A DNA stretch of 64,000 bases from NCBI RefSeq assembly GCF_028621895.1, contig NZ_CP117520.1, forward strand, positions 1,922,001-1,986,000. The letters run 5' to 3'. Shown piece after piece: positions 22,177-32,330 of the stretch. Every line of letters begins with the position of its first letter. Positions within the stretch are counted from its first letter, which is position 1. This stretch comes from Acinetobacter sp. GSS19. Its GTDB lineage: Bacteria; Pseudomonadota; Gammaproteobacteria; Pseudomonadales; Moraxellaceae. Below the pieces are notes generated by a model, which worked only from the letters and a program-made list of their open reading frames with translations, searched no databases and had not been told where the DNA came from. Position numbers and translations under genes: made by a program.

Positions 22177-22450
22177 TACTCAAACAAACCCATACAGAAT
22201 TGTTGCCTAGAGTAATTCACCCGTCCTGAATTGAAAAGTCATTTACCCTAAGATTTGCATGTGTTTTTTATCGGTATTATTACCGATCATTACATAACAC
22301 GATCAAAAATATCGTCAACATCAATTGGACAAGCGATCCGCGAAACAGGAAAATTTAGATATCCCTCTACTATATTGTTCTAGATGGCTATGTAATACTT
22401 ATATTTAAGAGATCATCTCCATCTTTGAAAACCATTCTCGGAGCCACAGC
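22177..22450. other. ppx-trxA divergent intergenic region
   Basis: The 274 bases between the divergent ppx and trxA starts are AT-rich and must carry both promoters. I see several TATA-like hexamers but no pair of elements good enough to call a promoter, and no small gene. Confidence 0.5.
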
Positions 22451-22777
22451 ATGTCTGCCAATATCGTAAATACTACCGATGCCAACTTCCAAGCTGATGT
22501 ATTAGATTCAGAAGTTCCTGTACTTGTTGATTTCTGGGCAGGTTGGTGTGCCCCTTGTAAAGCGATCGCTCCAGTATTGGAAGCTTTAGCCACTGAATAT
22601 GAAGGTAAAGTCAAGATCGTTAAAGTTGACGTGACGTCTTGCGAAGCAACCGCAGTAAACTACAACATCCGCAACATTCCTGCTTTACTGATGTTTAAAA
22701 ATGGTGAAGTTGTCGCTCAGCAAGTGGGTGCTGCACCGAAATCAAAATTGGCGGCGTTTATTGACCAAAACATCTAA
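22451..22777 (+). CDS. trxA: Thioredoxin
   Basis: A 108-residue cytoplasmic thioredoxin that reduces disulfides in ribonucleotide reductase, peroxiredoxins and other clients, recycled by thioredoxin reductase. The full fold is present: VLVDFWA, the active site WCAPCK with Cys33 and Cys36, the NIRNIPALLMF cis-proline loop, and the final helix. The residue between the first cysteine and proline is Ala where the classical thioredoxin motif is WCGPC; this may shift the redox potential. It has its own terminator at 22798 and is followed by rho. Confidence 0.96.
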   Translation: MSANIVNTTDANFQADVLDSEVPVLVDFWAGWCAPCKAIAPVLEALATEYEGKVKIVKVDVTSCEATAVNYNIRNIPALLMFKNGEVVAQQVGAAPKSKLAAFIDQNI

Positions 22778-22797
22778 GTCAATACCTCCCGATCCTG

Positions 22798-22824
22798 CGC
22801 CATACCCTGTATGGCGTATTTTTT
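22798..22824 (+). terminator. trxA terminator
   Basis: The stem CGCCATAC/GTATGGCG with a three-base loop is followed by TATTTTTT. It lies 20 bases after the trxA stop and separates trxA from rho. Confidence 0.88.
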
Positions 22825-23096
22825 GTCGATTATTTGACAAATTTCCCTGAGTCACTTATATTCAACCCTCAAGAAAGCTAAAGGCTTATCCCTGACTTGC
22901 CTTTCTTAAAAGACACAACACATAAGATCGCCGCTCGGCAACAGAAATTGTTTTCAACATTTCTCTTCGAAACAATGAATCAGATATTTGAGTTTGTAAT
23001 CGTGCCTACACGATGCTCAACTTCATATTGCATGCGGCCGACTTTTGCATTTTTCCCATCTGTCATCTACACGTCCTTATATCACCTTGACCACCT
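22825..23096 (+). promoter_or_regulatory. rho leader region
   Basis: About 270 bases separate the trxA terminator from the rho start. A 67-codon frame within it (22897-23100) overlaps the rho start and shows no convincing ribosome site, so I do not call it a gene. In E. coli rho is controlled by Rho-dependent attenuation in its leader; a similar role here is inferred from length and position only. Confidence 0.45.
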
Positions 23097-24359
23097 ATGA
23101 ACTTAACTGAACTCAAGAAAAAACCGATTGGCGAACTCATCAAAATTGCTGAGTTTATGGGCCTAGAAGGCATGGCCCGTAACCGTAAGCAAGACATCAT
23201 TTTTGCCATCTTGAAACGCCACGCCATGAATGGCGAAGAAATTTTTGGTGATGGCGTACTGGAAATTCTCTCTGATGGTTTCGGCTTCCTTCGTTCAGCT
23301 GCAGGTTCGTACTTGGCAGGTCCGGACGATATTTATGTCAGCCCATCACAGATTCGACGTTTCAACTTACGTACAGGCGATACCATTACCGGTACCATTC
23401 GCCCACCCAAAGAAGGTGAACGTTATTTTGCCCTCTTAAAAGTGAACCAGATCAACTACGATACGCCTGAAAACTCGCGTAACAAGATTCTGTTTGAAAA
23501 CTTGACACCGCTGTTCCCAACTGAGCAATTGGTCATGGAACTCGGCAATGGCACAACTGAAGATTTAACCGCACGTGTGGTTGATTTGGTCGCACCGATT
23601 GGTAAAGGTCAACGTTCTATTATTGTGGCGCCGCCAAAAGCCGGTAAAACCATGCTGTTACAAAACATCGCGCAGTCGATTGTACGTAACAACCCAGAAG
23701 TTTTTCTGATCGTTCTATTGATTGACGAACGTCCAGAAGAAGTGACAGAAATGGAACGTACCGTGCGTGGTGAGGTTGTGGCTTCCACTTTTGATGAATC
23801 TCCAGCACGTCACGTACAAGTCGCTGAAATGGTCATCGAAAAGGCCAAGCGTCTGGTTGAACACAAAAAAGACGTGGTGATCCTGCTCGATTCGATTACC
23901 CGTTTGGCACGTGCCTATAACACCGTCATTCCATCTTCAGGTAAGGTGTTAACCGGTGGTGTGGATGCTCATGCGCTTGAACGTCCAAAACGCTTCTTCG
24001 GTGCGGCACGTAATATCGAGGAAGGTGGCTCATTGACCATTATTTCCACTGCACTGATTGAAACCGGAAGCAAGATGGATGATGTGATCTATGAAGAATT
24101 CAAAGGTACAGGTAACCAGGAAATTACCCTAGATCGCCGTATCGCTGAAAAACGTGTTTTCCCTGCCATGAACATCAAGAAATCAGGAACACGTCGTGAA
24201 GAACGTCTAATGGATGAAGATAAATTACGCAAAGTCTGGATCCTGCGTAAATTGCTGCACCCAATGGATGAATTGGCCGCAATGGAATTCCTGCTTGATC
24301 GTATGAAAGAAACCAAGACTAATGATGATTTCTTCGATCAAATGAAGCGCAAGCAATAA
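23097..24359 (+). CDS. rho: Transcription termination factor Rho
   Basis: A 420-residue hexameric RNA-dependent ATPase that terminates untranslated transcripts. The N-terminal helical domain (1-45) leads into the RNA-binding OB fold with DGFGFLR (60-66). The RecA-like ATPase has Walker A APPKAGKT (178-185) and Walker [11 protein letters not shown] near 262-271, with the downstream Q-loop/R-loop region starting at [11 protein letters not shown]. The length equals typical proteobacterial Rho without insertions. It is monocistronic, ending at a strong terminator at 24366-24395. Confidence 0.98.
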   Translation: MNLTELKKKPIGELIKIAEFMGLEGMARNRKQDIIFAILKRHAMNGEEIFGDGVLEILSDGFGFLRSAAGSYLAGPDDIYVSPSQIRRFNLRTGDTITGTIRPPKEGERYFALLKVNQINYDTPENSRNKILFENLTPLFPTEQLVMELGNGTTEDLTARVVDLVAPIGKGQRSIIVAPPKAGKTMLLQNIAQSIVRNNPEVFLIVLLIDERPEEVTEMERTVRGEVVASTFDESPARHVQVAEMVIEKAKRLVEHKKDVVILLDSITRLARAYNTVIPSSGKVLTGGVDAHALERPKRFFGAARNIEEGGSLTIISTALIETGSKMDDVIYEEFKGTGNQEITLDRRIAEKRVFPAMNIKKSGTRREERLMDEDKLRKVWILRKLLHPMDELAAMEFLLDRMKETKTNDDFFDQMKRKQ

Positions 24360-24365
24360 TTCACC

Positions 24366-24395
24366 AAAAGGCCATCTTTCAAGATGGCCTTTTTA
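24366..24395 (+). terminator. rho terminator
   Basis: The stem AAAGGCCATCTT/AAGATGGCCTTT has a short loop and is followed by a T run, directly after the rho stop codon. Confidence 0.92.
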
Positions 24396-24673
24396 TTGGG
24401 TTGACAAGATTTACCGAAATCCAACAGTTGACTGCACATCATGTTAAGTTTATGTGCAAGTTTTTGATTATAAAAAATTTGAAGAGTAAAAATTTAAGGC
24501 TTTTTATAGACTTATTTAGCATTTAACCAATATAAACCAATTTTTTAATTGTTATTTTCTGTTAAAAAATAGACTAATTTACCGATTTTTTTGCATTTTT
24601 TTCACTCTCCCTAGTGGTATTTCCGCATGTGCAGTGATAGCATATTTGCAGACCAGTTAGCCTGCTCCATGCG
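24396..24673. other. AT-rich intergenic stretch after rho
   Basis: Very AT-rich sequence with many short A and T runs. I see no gene or clear RNA here. Confidence 0.5.
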
Positions 24674-24702
24674 TTGTTTACCTATCGAACGTTAGGAATA
24701 AT
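24674..24702 (+). promoter_or_regulatory. Candidate promoter of the Ala/Ser/Glu lipoprotein gene
   Basis: TTGTTT (24674-24679) and AATAAT (24697-24702) are separated by 17 bases, about 60 bases upstream of the start codon. It is an imperfect sigma-70-type match in AT-rich DNA and therefore tentative. Confidence 0.35.
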
Positions 24703-24764
24703 AAAAGCACAAACAGTCTGACTCGGGTTTTTTTTAATCTCAATTTTTTTATGAGAGTGATGCC

Positions 24765-25004
24765 ATGTTATTCAAAAAATTCGCTGTTGCTGCTGCAGTT
24801 GCTACTACTCTAGCTTTCGTTGGCTGTGCTAAAAAAGAAGAAGCTCCTGCTGCTGCTGCTTCTGAAGCTGCATCTGAAGCTACTGCTGCTGCTTCTGAAG
24901 CTGCTTCTGAAGCTGCTTCTGCTGTTGACGCTGCTGCTGCTGCATCTGAAGCTGCATCTGAAGTTGCTACTTCTGAAGTTGCTACTTCTGAAGCTGCTAA
25001 ATAA
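24765..25004 (+). CDS. Small repetitive Ala/Ser/Glu-rich lipoprotein
   Basis: A 79-residue lipoprotein precursor. Residues 1-20 are a signal sequence ending in the lipobox LAFVGC, so Cys21 should be lipidated. The mature part is AKKEEAP followed by repeated SEAA/SEVAT units, and the last residue is lysine. A short alanine-rich rod with an N-terminal lipid and a C-terminal lysine recalls Lpp/OprI-type lipoproteins, which anchor the outer membrane to peptidoglycan through that lysine. This is inference from architecture, since the sequence itself is too simple for homology. A GAGAG site precedes the ATG and a strong terminator follows, as expected for an abundant single-gene mRNA. Confidence 0.88.
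   Translation: MLFKKFAVAAAVATTLAFVGCAKKEEAPAAAASEAASEATAAASEAASEAASAVDAAAAASEAASEVATSEVATSEAAK
24858..24998 (+). repeat. Codon-level tandem repeats inside the lipoprotein gene
   Basis: Near-identical 12-base units (GCTGCTTCTGAA, GCTGCATCTGAA, GTTGCTACTTCTGAA variants) are repeated through the mature coding region. Being in frame and nearly identical at DNA level, they could change number by slippage without breaking the reading frame. Confidence 0.8.
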
Positions 25005-25023
25005 TCATTACGATTATTTAGTC

Positions 25024-25053
25024 AAAAAAGAGAGCCTTCTGGCTCTCTTTTTT
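25024..25053 (+). terminator. Terminator of the lipoprotein gene
   Basis: The stem AAAAAAGAGAGCC/GGCTCTCTTTTTT with a three-base loop, followed by T residues, starts 20 bases after the stop codon. Confidence 0.92.
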
Positions 25054-25164
25054 ATTGTCTCAACATTAGAAAAATTACGTCTTTTCTTATTACTTCAACT
25101 CAAAAACATCCAGATCATAAAAATTAATTTTATAAGCCAGAGATTGCTACAGAATTCTGCTGAT

Positions 25165-25190
25165 AAAAAAAGCAGATCAATCGATCTGCT
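25165..25190 (-). terminator. ihfA terminator overlapping its stop codon
   Basis: On the minus strand AGCAGATC-GATT-GATCTGCT is followed by a T run. The 5' arm lies in the last codons of ihfA and the stop codon (25177-25179) sits at the loop edge, so translation termination and the hairpin are physically coupled. Confidence 0.85.
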
Positions 25191-25473
25191 CTGTTCCAAC
25201 GCGCTGTCTAAATTTTTGTCCAGCTCGGAACGTCACAACACGTCGAGCTGAAATTGGAATTTCTTCTCCAGTCTTTGGATTTCGACCCGGACGCTGACGC
25301 TTGTCACGTAATTCAAAGTTACCAAAACCGGAAAGTTTGACGTGTTCACCCGCGATTAATGCCTGGCTAATCTCGTCAAAAAATAGCTCCACCATCTGCT
25401 TTGCTTCACGACGATTTAAGCTCGTGAGCTCGCTTAAATGGTCCGCCATTTCTGCTTTTGTTAATGCTGTCAT
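25177..25473 (-). CDS. ihfA: Integration host factor, alpha subunit
   Basis: A 98-residue HU/IHF-family DNA-bending protein that forms a heterodimer with IhfB and shapes promoters, replication origins and recombination sites. It has the family helices, the signature [21 protein letters not shown] (about residues 47-67) with the intercalating proline, and a basic C-terminal end. The start overlaps the pheT stop by four bases, indicating translational coupling in a pheS-pheT-ihfA operon as in E. coli. The terminator hairpin begins inside its last codons. Confidence 0.97.
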   Translation of the reverse strand: MTALTKAEMADHLSELTSLNRREAKQMVELFFDEISQALIAGEHVKLSGFGNFELRDKRQRPGRNPKTGEEIPISARRVVTFRAGQKFRQRVGTEQID

Positions 25474-27851
25474 GAGGCCCTCAATGTCGCTTGGTAAGTG
25501 TTTTGCAACACTTCAATAATTTGATCCATACCCGATTTAATTTCAGCATCTTCGAGCGTACGTGATGGGTGTTGCCACAGTAATGCAAATGCAAGTGAAC
25601 GCTTGCCTTCTTCAACCCCTTGTCCAGTATACACATCAAACAACCAGGTTGAATCAAGAAGTTCACCACCAGTTTGTTCAATTAACTGCTGAATATCTCT
25701 CACATTAATCTTATCATTGATTAAAAGCGCAATATCACGTCTAACCGACGGAAAACGTGATAATTCTGTAAAATTAGATACATAAGATTGCAAAACAGCA
25801 TCTTTGTCCAGTTCAGCCACCCAAGTTGTACCCAAATCCAGATCATTTTCCAAAGAAGGGTGTAAACGACCGAGGTAACCTACAGACTGACCATTCACCA
25901 GGATCTCTGCTGATTGGCCCGGATGTAACCAAGCACGTTCCGAACGCACATACTCTACCTTGACACGACCAGCAGCCAAAATCTGTTCCACTTCGCCTTT
26001 CAGGTCAAAGAAATCCATCGCCTGAGCCTTGGCATGCCATTGCTCAGGAACACGTGAACCAACTGCAATTAAAGCCAAGGTTGGAATCTGTTTAAGATCT
26101 TCAACACCCTGTGCATTCTGGTAATCAAAACGTAGGCCCAACTCAAAGAAGCGTACACGGCCTTGCTGACGGTTCAAGTTATATTGCACACATGGAATCA
26201 GACTTGACAATAATGTGCTACGCATCGCTGCTAGATCGCTGGAAATCGGATTGGCCAACATCAATGGCTGTACCGCTGGATTAAGTTGTTTTTCCAGTTT
26301 TGCATCCGCGAAGCTAAAGCTGATCGCTTCTTGATACCCCAAGGTTGCAACCGTTTGACGCAATTGTGCCACTTCAAAACGGTCTTGATATTTTGCTAAC
26401 TGTACATCGATCTGTGGCAAGCTGATCTGGATGTTGTCGTAGCCATGAATACGCGCAACTTCTTCAATCAGGTCTTGATAAATCGCCATGTCAAAACGGT
26501 GTGATGGAGGCACAACCAGCCATTCACCTTCAGCTTTGCTCTCCACCTGACAACCTAGGCGTTGTAATGCATCACCAATAAAGGCACTGTCCACTGGATA
26601 ACCCAGCAACTGATCCACTTGCGCCTGGTTCAAGGCAATCGCTTCACGCTTTGGCAAAAGCTCAATTTGCTCAACCGTGGTAATCGGACCGAATTCACCA
26701 CCTGCCAGTTCTTGGATAAGTTGTGAAGCACGATCCATCGCCAGTTGAGGCAATTCAAAATCAACACCACGCTCATAGCGCTGTGAGGCATCGGTATGTA
26801 AGCCGAAACGGCGCGCACGTCCTGCAATCGCAAGCGGTGCAAAGAATGCTGACTCCAAGAAGATATCTTGAGTCTCATCACTCACGGAAGAAGCCAAGCC
26901 ACCCATGATTCCTGCGATTGCCAAAGCTTTGGCATCATCCGCAATCACCATCACATCGTCAGACAACTCAACTTCTTGCTCATTCAGCAATTGCAGTTTT
27001 TCTTGGGCTTTGGCTTGACGCACCTGTACGGCACCTTCGATTTTAGCCAAATCAAAGGCATGTAGCGGCTGACCAAGCTCCATTAATACGTAGTTAGTGA
27101 TGTCGACCAATAGACTATGCGTACGGATACCTGAACGAGATAAAGCTTGCTCCATCCATTCTGGAGTTACTGCTTTCACATTGACATTCTTGATGACACG
27201 GCCCAAGTAACGCGGTGCACCCGGTGTGGTCACAACCACAGGTTTTTCATCTGCAATAGTCGCAGTAACTGGTGTGATGACCGGAGCATTGATAGGCAAC
27301 TGGTTAATCACCGCAATTTCTCGCGCCACGCCACGGATACTGAAACAGTCACCACGGTTCGGGGTAATGCTGATGTCAATCACGTGGTCATCTAATTTGA
27401 GGTATTCACGGATATTTACACCGACTGGAGCATCAACCGGAAGCTCAAGCAAACCATCAATTTTGTCTTCTAAATCGATTTCTGAAGCACCACAAAGCAT
27501 ACCCTGTGATTCAATACCACGTAGTTTGCCTTTTTTGATTTTGAAATCGCCCGGCAGAACCGCACCAATCAAAGCCACTGGTGCTTTCATGCCTGGACGT
27601 ACATTCGGTGCGCCACAAACGATTTGCAACGGTGCTTCTAAACCAGCGTTCACGGTCGTGACACGTAAGCGGTCTGCATCTGGATGTTGTTCAACCGTCA
27701 GGACTTCACCGACTACCACACCGGTAAACGGTTTGGCCACGGGTGCCATGTCATCCACTTCCAGTCCGAGCATAGTGAGCTGATTGGACAACGTGTCGCT
27801 ATTAATGGCTGGATTGACCCAAGTGCGTAACCAATTTTCGCTAATTTTCAT
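25470..27851 (-). CDS. pheT: Phenylalanyl-tRNA synthetase, beta subunit
   Basis: A 793-residue beta chain of the (alpha-beta)2 enzyme that charges tRNA-Phe. It has an N-terminal tRNA-binding (EMAP-like) domain at about 39-148, the B3/B4 editing domain that clears Tyr-tRNA-Phe, B5, a catalytically inactive synthetase-like core, and a C-terminal anticodon-binding FDX-ACB domain (about 700-793). The length matches the bacterial family. It lies 34 bases after pheS and overlaps ihfA by four bases. Confidence 0.98.
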   Translation of the reverse strand: MKISENWLRTWVNPAINSDTLSNQLTMLGLEVDDMAPVAKPFTGVVVGEVLTVEQHPDADRLRVTTVNAGLEAPLQIVCGAPNVRPGMKAPVALIGAVLPGDFKIKKGKLRGIESQGMLCGASEIDLEDKIDGLLELPVDAPVGVNIREYLKLDDHVIDISITPNRGDCFSIRGVAREIAVINQLPINAPVITPVTATIADEKPVVVTTPGAPRYLGRVIKNVNVKAVTPEWMEQALSRSGIRTHSLLVDITNYVLMELGQPLHAFDLAKIEGAVQVRQAKAQEKLQLLNEQEVELSDDVMVIADDAKALAIAGIMGGLASSVSDETQDIFLESAFFAPLAIAGRARRFGLHTDASQRYERGVDFELPQLAMDRASQLIQELAGGEFGPITTVEQIELLPKREAIALNQAQVDQLLGYPVDSAFIGDALQRLGCQVESKAEGEWLVVPPSHRFDMAIYQDLIEEVARIHGYDNIQISLPQIDVQLAKYQDRFEVAQLRQTVATLGYQEAISFSFADAKLEKQLNPAVQPLMLANPISSDLAAMRSTLLSSLIPCVQYNLNRQQGRVRFFELGLRFDYQNAQGVEDLKQIPTLALIAVGSRVPEQWHAKAQAMDFFDLKGEVEQILAAGRVKVEYVRSERAWLHPGQSAEILVNGQSVGYLGRLHPSLENDLDLGTTWVAELDKDAVLQSYVSNFTELSRFPSVRRDIALLINDKINVRDIQQLIEQTGGELLDSTWLFDVYTGQGVEEGKRSLAFALLWQHPSRTLEDAEIKSGMDQIIEVLQNTYQATLRAS

Positions 27852-27885
27852 ATCTATTAAACCTTATACAATCCTGGAAAATGTC

Positions 27886-28914
<1,029 letters not shown>

Positions 28915-29022
28915 CTAACAGTTTTTCTGTGCTGTGATGAAGATTCAGCAGTAGGAAAATTTATTAGCACGATGATTTATAAACAGGATAAGATACGTAC
29001 AATCTTGCTTTCATGAAACACT

Positions 29023-30087
29023 ATGGCTCTCGATCAGATCTGGAAACAGCAACTCACGCTAGTGAGTTATGGCAATGAATATCTGCAACAAAATTTACCG
29101 TTCAGCCGCTGGTTACAACATGCGATCTTTTTTCAGCATACATTTGAATTTCGCGACCTGCTCTCCCAGCATTTACTGGCACAGCATTTTCAGGTCTGGC
29201 TGGAAGGCTTAAAAAAACAAGGTGTATCACGTTTAAGCCTGCATTTGTCAGCCATTTTAAATGAAGAAAAAAATCCAAATGGCAATGTCGAGCTGTTACC
29301 CTTTTCTCATTTTATTGTCAGTCATCAGGGCAATAAAAAAACTGCCTGGATTCTCGGACAAGAACTGGCGGAATGGTACAGCGCAGAAGAAGCGTTTGTG
29401 GCTCCGCTGCATCAACGTAGCAACATCCAACAATCATGTTTTTGGCGTTTTGAATTAAACCAAAAATTAGCCAAAAAAGTGGATGCTGACTTAGAAACCG
29501 CTGCTTGGGCAGAGATTCAAAAATATACCAGCCAAGAATTGTTCCAGCATCCTTTGGCACAAGGTTATCAGGAGCCTGAACAATGCTATTTGCCCTACTA
29601 CGGAATTTCACGTGAGCAGATAGAGGCCGTTCTAGGACAAGTTCCGGAACAAATCCAATTTCTTGCCGTATTACCGACAGACTACTCAGCAGACTTAGCC
29701 CATCAATTGCTGCATCGTATAGAAACCCTATCGATTTTCATTGAACACAAGAAACAACATCCTTATAGCGAAAATGGAGAAATCCTTGCTCCCGAGGTAC
29801 AGCTTAACCTACGACATTTTGCACAAAGAATTGATGATCTGTTTGCCAAACTCATTGTGAAGGCAGCGAATCACTACCAGTCTGCAGGTCTAGTCAAAGT
29901 GGAAACCCCAATCCCACTCGATACAGAAGTCACCACCAATCTTTCTGCACAACCTGCTGTTGAGAGTACTGCAATATCCTCAGCGCAAGCCACTCCCCAC
30001 GCACACAAAGTAGGCGCCTCAGGAGTGATCAAACTGATCTTAGTCACGATCATCATCTGTGTAGTGGCTTATTATTTTGGCCTTTAA
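29023..30087 (+). CDS. Unknown protein with C-terminal membrane anchor
   Basis: A 354-residue protein that I do not recognise. About 290 residues form a soluble, Gln/Leu/His-rich, largely helical region. A low-complexity linker of Ala/Ser/Thr/Pro follows (about 295-330), then a single hydrophobic helix (about 332-352) at the extreme C terminus. This is the layout of a tail-anchored protein with the bulk facing the cytoplasm. No signal peptide or catalytic motif is evident. It sits alone on the plus strand between rplT and pheS, interrupting the usual rplT-pheS linkage, and shares a bidirectional terminator with rplT. Confidence 0.8.
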   Translation: MALDQIWKQQLTLVSYGNEYLQQNLPFSRWLQHAIFFQHTFEFRDLLSQHLLAQHFQVWLEGLKKQGVSRLSLHLSAILNEEKNPNGNVELLPFSHFIVSHQGNKKTAWILGQELAEWYSAEEAFVAPLHQRSNIQQSCFWRFELNQKLAKKVDADLETAAWAEIQKYTSQELFQHPLAQGYQEPEQCYLPYYGISREQIEAVLGQVPEQIQFLAVLPTDYSADLAHQLLHRIETLSIFIEHKKQHPYSENGEILAPEVQLNLRHFAQRIDDLFAKLIVKAANHYQSAGLVKVETPIPLDTEVTTNLSAQPAVESTAISSAQATPHAHKVGASGVIKLILVTIIICVVAYYFGL

Positions 30088-30104
30088 AGCTGATTTTCAG
30101 GCAT

Positions 30105-30132
30105 AAAAAAGACCGCATGAGCGGTCTTTTTT
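30105..30132. terminator. Bidirectional terminator between the tail-anchored gene and rplT
   Basis: AAAAAAGACCGC-ATGA-GCGGTCTTTTTT is a near-perfect inverted repeat with A and T tails, placed between two convergent genes, so it serves both strands. Confidence 0.93.
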
Positions 30133-30146
30133 AATTCTATACAGAA

Positions 30147-30506
30147 TTATGCAGCAAGAGCAGCTTTTGCTTTTTCAGCCAAAGCAGCAAATGCAACTGC
30201 ATCATGCATAGCGATGTCAGCAAGTACGCGACGGTCGATGATCACTTGAGCTTTTTTCAAGCCATCGATCATACGGCTGTAAGACAAACCGTTTTGACGA
30301 GCACCCGCGTTGATACGCGCAATCCATAGAGCACGGAATTGACGTTTTTTCTGACGACGGTCACGGTAAGCGTATTGACCTGCTTTGATTACTGCTTGGA
30401 ACGCTACACGATAAACACGTGAACGCGCGCCATAGTAACCTTTAGCACGAGCAAGAATTTTTTTATGACGGCGATGAGCCTGTACACCACGTTTTACACG
30501 AGCCAT
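30147..30506 (-). CDS. rplT: 50S ribosomal protein L20
   Basis: A 119-residue, highly basic L20 that nucleates 23S folding during large-subunit assembly. The family sequence is complete from [16 protein letters not shown] to the C-terminal globular part. It follows rpmI by 12 bases. In E. coli L20 represses its own operon through RNA upstream of rpmI; whether that holds here is unknown, because the E. coli regulatory RNA extends into infC, which is distant in this genome. Confidence 0.98.
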   Translation of the reverse strand: MARVKRGVQAHRRHKKILARAKGYYGARSRVYRVAFQAVIKAGQYAYRDRRQKKRQFRALWIARINAGARQNGLSYSRMIDGLKKAQVIIDRRVLADIAMHDAVAFAALAEKAKAALAA

Positions 30507-30518
30507 TTATAAATCTCC

Positions 30519-30713
30519 TTAGATGTATGGGCACATACGGCGAACTGAAGCAACGTCACTCACGTGAACCATTACACAGCCGCGTAATTGACGAATACGC
30601 TTAGCAGATTTTTTGGTCAAAATGTGGCGTTTGAACGCTTGTTTACGCTTGAAACCGTTAGCAGTCGCTTTAAAACGTTTAGCTGCACCACGGCGAGTTT
30701 TTAACTTAGCCAT
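30519..30713 (-). CDS. rpmI: 50S ribosomal protein L35
   Basis: A 64-residue basic protein of the large subunit, starting [14 protein letters not shown]. The ATG at 30713 is chosen because GAGG precedes it by a short spacer and it gives the family's exact N terminus; longer in-frame extension to 30758 is upstream non-coding sequence. It heads the rpmI-rplT pair, which has its own promoter region here (30714-30949, shared with a divergent MFS gene). Confidence 0.97.
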
Positions 30714-30949
30714 AACAACCTCTTTAAGCACCTGTTCGGCTCGTTTGCACCATTGCAAAAACGACCTGCAGGTAAGGGAGGAAACATTTTATAGCAAGTT
30801 TGTATAAAACAAAAGCATATCTGGACAATTTTACAATGAACTTTTCAGCTCAAGAGACAAGTGTTTCAGGATACATCTGTAATTTATCTAAAAGCGTATA
30901 GAGCTTCGGGCCTATAATAGCAACACGCATTTATCCGTTGAATTTTTTT

Positions 30950-32185
30950 ATGTCTGCCCAACATGACGCGTTTGCGGCCTTACGCTTTCGCGATTTCTCG
31001 ATCATTACGTTCAACCAATTCTGTTTGACTATCGCTGTCCTGACTCAGGAAATCATTGTGGCATATTCACTGTATCAGATGACCAAGAATCCGCTCACTC
31101 TGGGTTTGATTGGCTTGGCGGAAGCCATCCCTTTTATTGGTCTCGCACTTTGGGGTGGTTACTTTGCGGATCGCTTTAACAAACAGACCATTATGAAAAT
31201 CTGTCTGTTTTTTGCCATTCCGCTTCCTCTTGTGCTGTGGCAACTGTTCCACCGTCATGCTTTAGGACACATCAGCACCGATAGCTTATCTTGGGGCATT
31301 TATGCGGTGATTTTTGGGCTAGGCACCATACGAGGTTTTTACAATCCTTCTGTGACCTCACTTAAACCTTTTTTAATTCCTAAAGCACTCTATACCAACG
31401 GTGCCACCTGGACCACGATTGGCTGGCAAAGTGGCGTGATTTTGGGTCCTATGCTGGGTGGCTTCATGTTGGCATTTTTAGGCCGGGAAACCAGCCTACT
31501 CAGTGTGGCATGCTTACTAGTGATCTGTTTTGTGCTGATCAATCTCTTACAGAAACGTTCATTTCCTGCCATCGAAACCACTAAAGTTTTTGAATCTCTT
31601 GGTGATGGCTTCCGCTTTATCTGGAACAGCAAAATTGTGCTCTGGGCCATTTCACTTGATTTGGTTTCAGTGCTATTTGGTGGGGTAATTGCGTTATTGC
31701 CTATTTTCGCCGAAGATATTTTAAAAGTAGGGCCGGAGGGTCTCGGATATTTACGCGCCGCTCCTTCGATCGGAGCACTCCTTACCATGATTGCATTAAC
31801 CCGGTTCCCTCCCACAACACATGCCTGGCGTAACATGTTGCTCGCGGTTGCCGGTTTTGGTGTGTTCACCATTATCTTTGCTTTTTCAAATACGCTCTGG
31901 CTCTCTTTGTTTGCACTTGCAATGACCGGTGCCTGTGACAGTATTTCCGTGGTGGTACGCCAGACGATTTTGCAGCTTTATCCACCAGAGAACATGCGTG
32001 GCAGGGTCGCTGCTGTGAATGGTATGTTTGTGTCTTCAAGCAATGAACTCGGTGCTTTTGAATCTGGCCTTGCGGCGAAATACATGGGAACCATAATGGC
32101 CACGGTGTTTGGTGGTTGTACCACTCTTTTGGTCGTCGCATTCAGTTGGAATGCGTACTTCAGATCTGTTCAAAGTGGATATTAG
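30950..32185 (+). CDS. MFS transporter (EntS/MefA-like branch)
   Basis: A 411-residue inner-membrane transporter with about 12 membrane helices. The fold and motifs such as GGYFADRFNKQ (helix 2-3 loop) and NMRGRVAAVNGMF (between helices 10 and 11) place it in the MefA/EntS branch of the major facilitator superfamily, which exports siderophores or macrolides; the substrate here cannot be told from sequence. The ATG at 30950 follows a TATAAT hexamer at 30913-30918, so the 5' leader is short. It stands alone between rpmI and the TonB-C protein. Confidence 0.88.
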   Translation: MSAQHDAFAALRFRDFSIITFNQFCLTIAVLTQEIIVAYSLYQMTKNPLTLGLIGLAEAIPFIGLALWGGYFADRFNKQTIMKICLFFAIPLPLVLWQLFHRHALGHISTDSLSWGIYAVIFGLGTIRGFYNPSVTSLKPFLIPKALYTNGATWTTIGWQSGVILGPMLGGFMLAFLGRETSLLSVACLLVICFVLINLLQKRSFPAIETTKVFESLGDGFRFIWNSKIVLWAISLDLVSVLFGGVIALLPIFAEDILKVGPEGLGYLRAAPSIGALLTMIALTRFPPTTHAWRNMLLAVAGFGVFTIIFAFSNTLWLSLFALAMTGACDSISVVVRQTILQLYPPENMRGRVAAVNGMFVSSSNELGAFESGLAAKYMGTIMATVFGGCTTLLVVAFSWNAYFRSVQSGY

Positions 32186-32225
32186 CCAAACTTTAGAGAC
32201 AAAAAAATAATCAAAAAAATCAAAA

Positions 32226-32251
32226 AAACAGGCGCCTTCGAGTGCCTGTTT
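32226..32251. terminator. Hairpin terminator, stronger on the minus strand
   Basis: The stem AAACAGGCGC/GTGCCTGTTT has a six-base loop. The uridine tract is better on the minus-strand reading (T runs down to about 32200) than on the plus strand. It can end the MFS transcript on the plus strand, but its orientation suits a minus-strand RNA. Confidence 0.6.
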
Positions 32252-32330
32252 ATATTGCTCAATATTTGAAATCAGTGAATACTTAGCAACCTGATCTAGG
32301 CCAGCACAATGTAATCTTGCATTCTCAAAT

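Noticed and set aside
22897..23100. A 67-codon plus-strand frame upstream of rho
   Set aside because: It overlaps the rho start, lacks a convincing ribosome site and has no recognisable protein character.
24858..24998. Repeats considered as a CRISPR-like array
   Set aside because: Units are 12-15 bases, contiguous, in frame and without spacers; they encode the lipoprotein repeats.
24820..25251. A 143-codon Leu/Lys-rich frame
   Set aside because: It is the out-of-frame reading of the GCT-CTG-AA repeats of the lipoprotein gene and then of downstream terminator and ihfA antisense.
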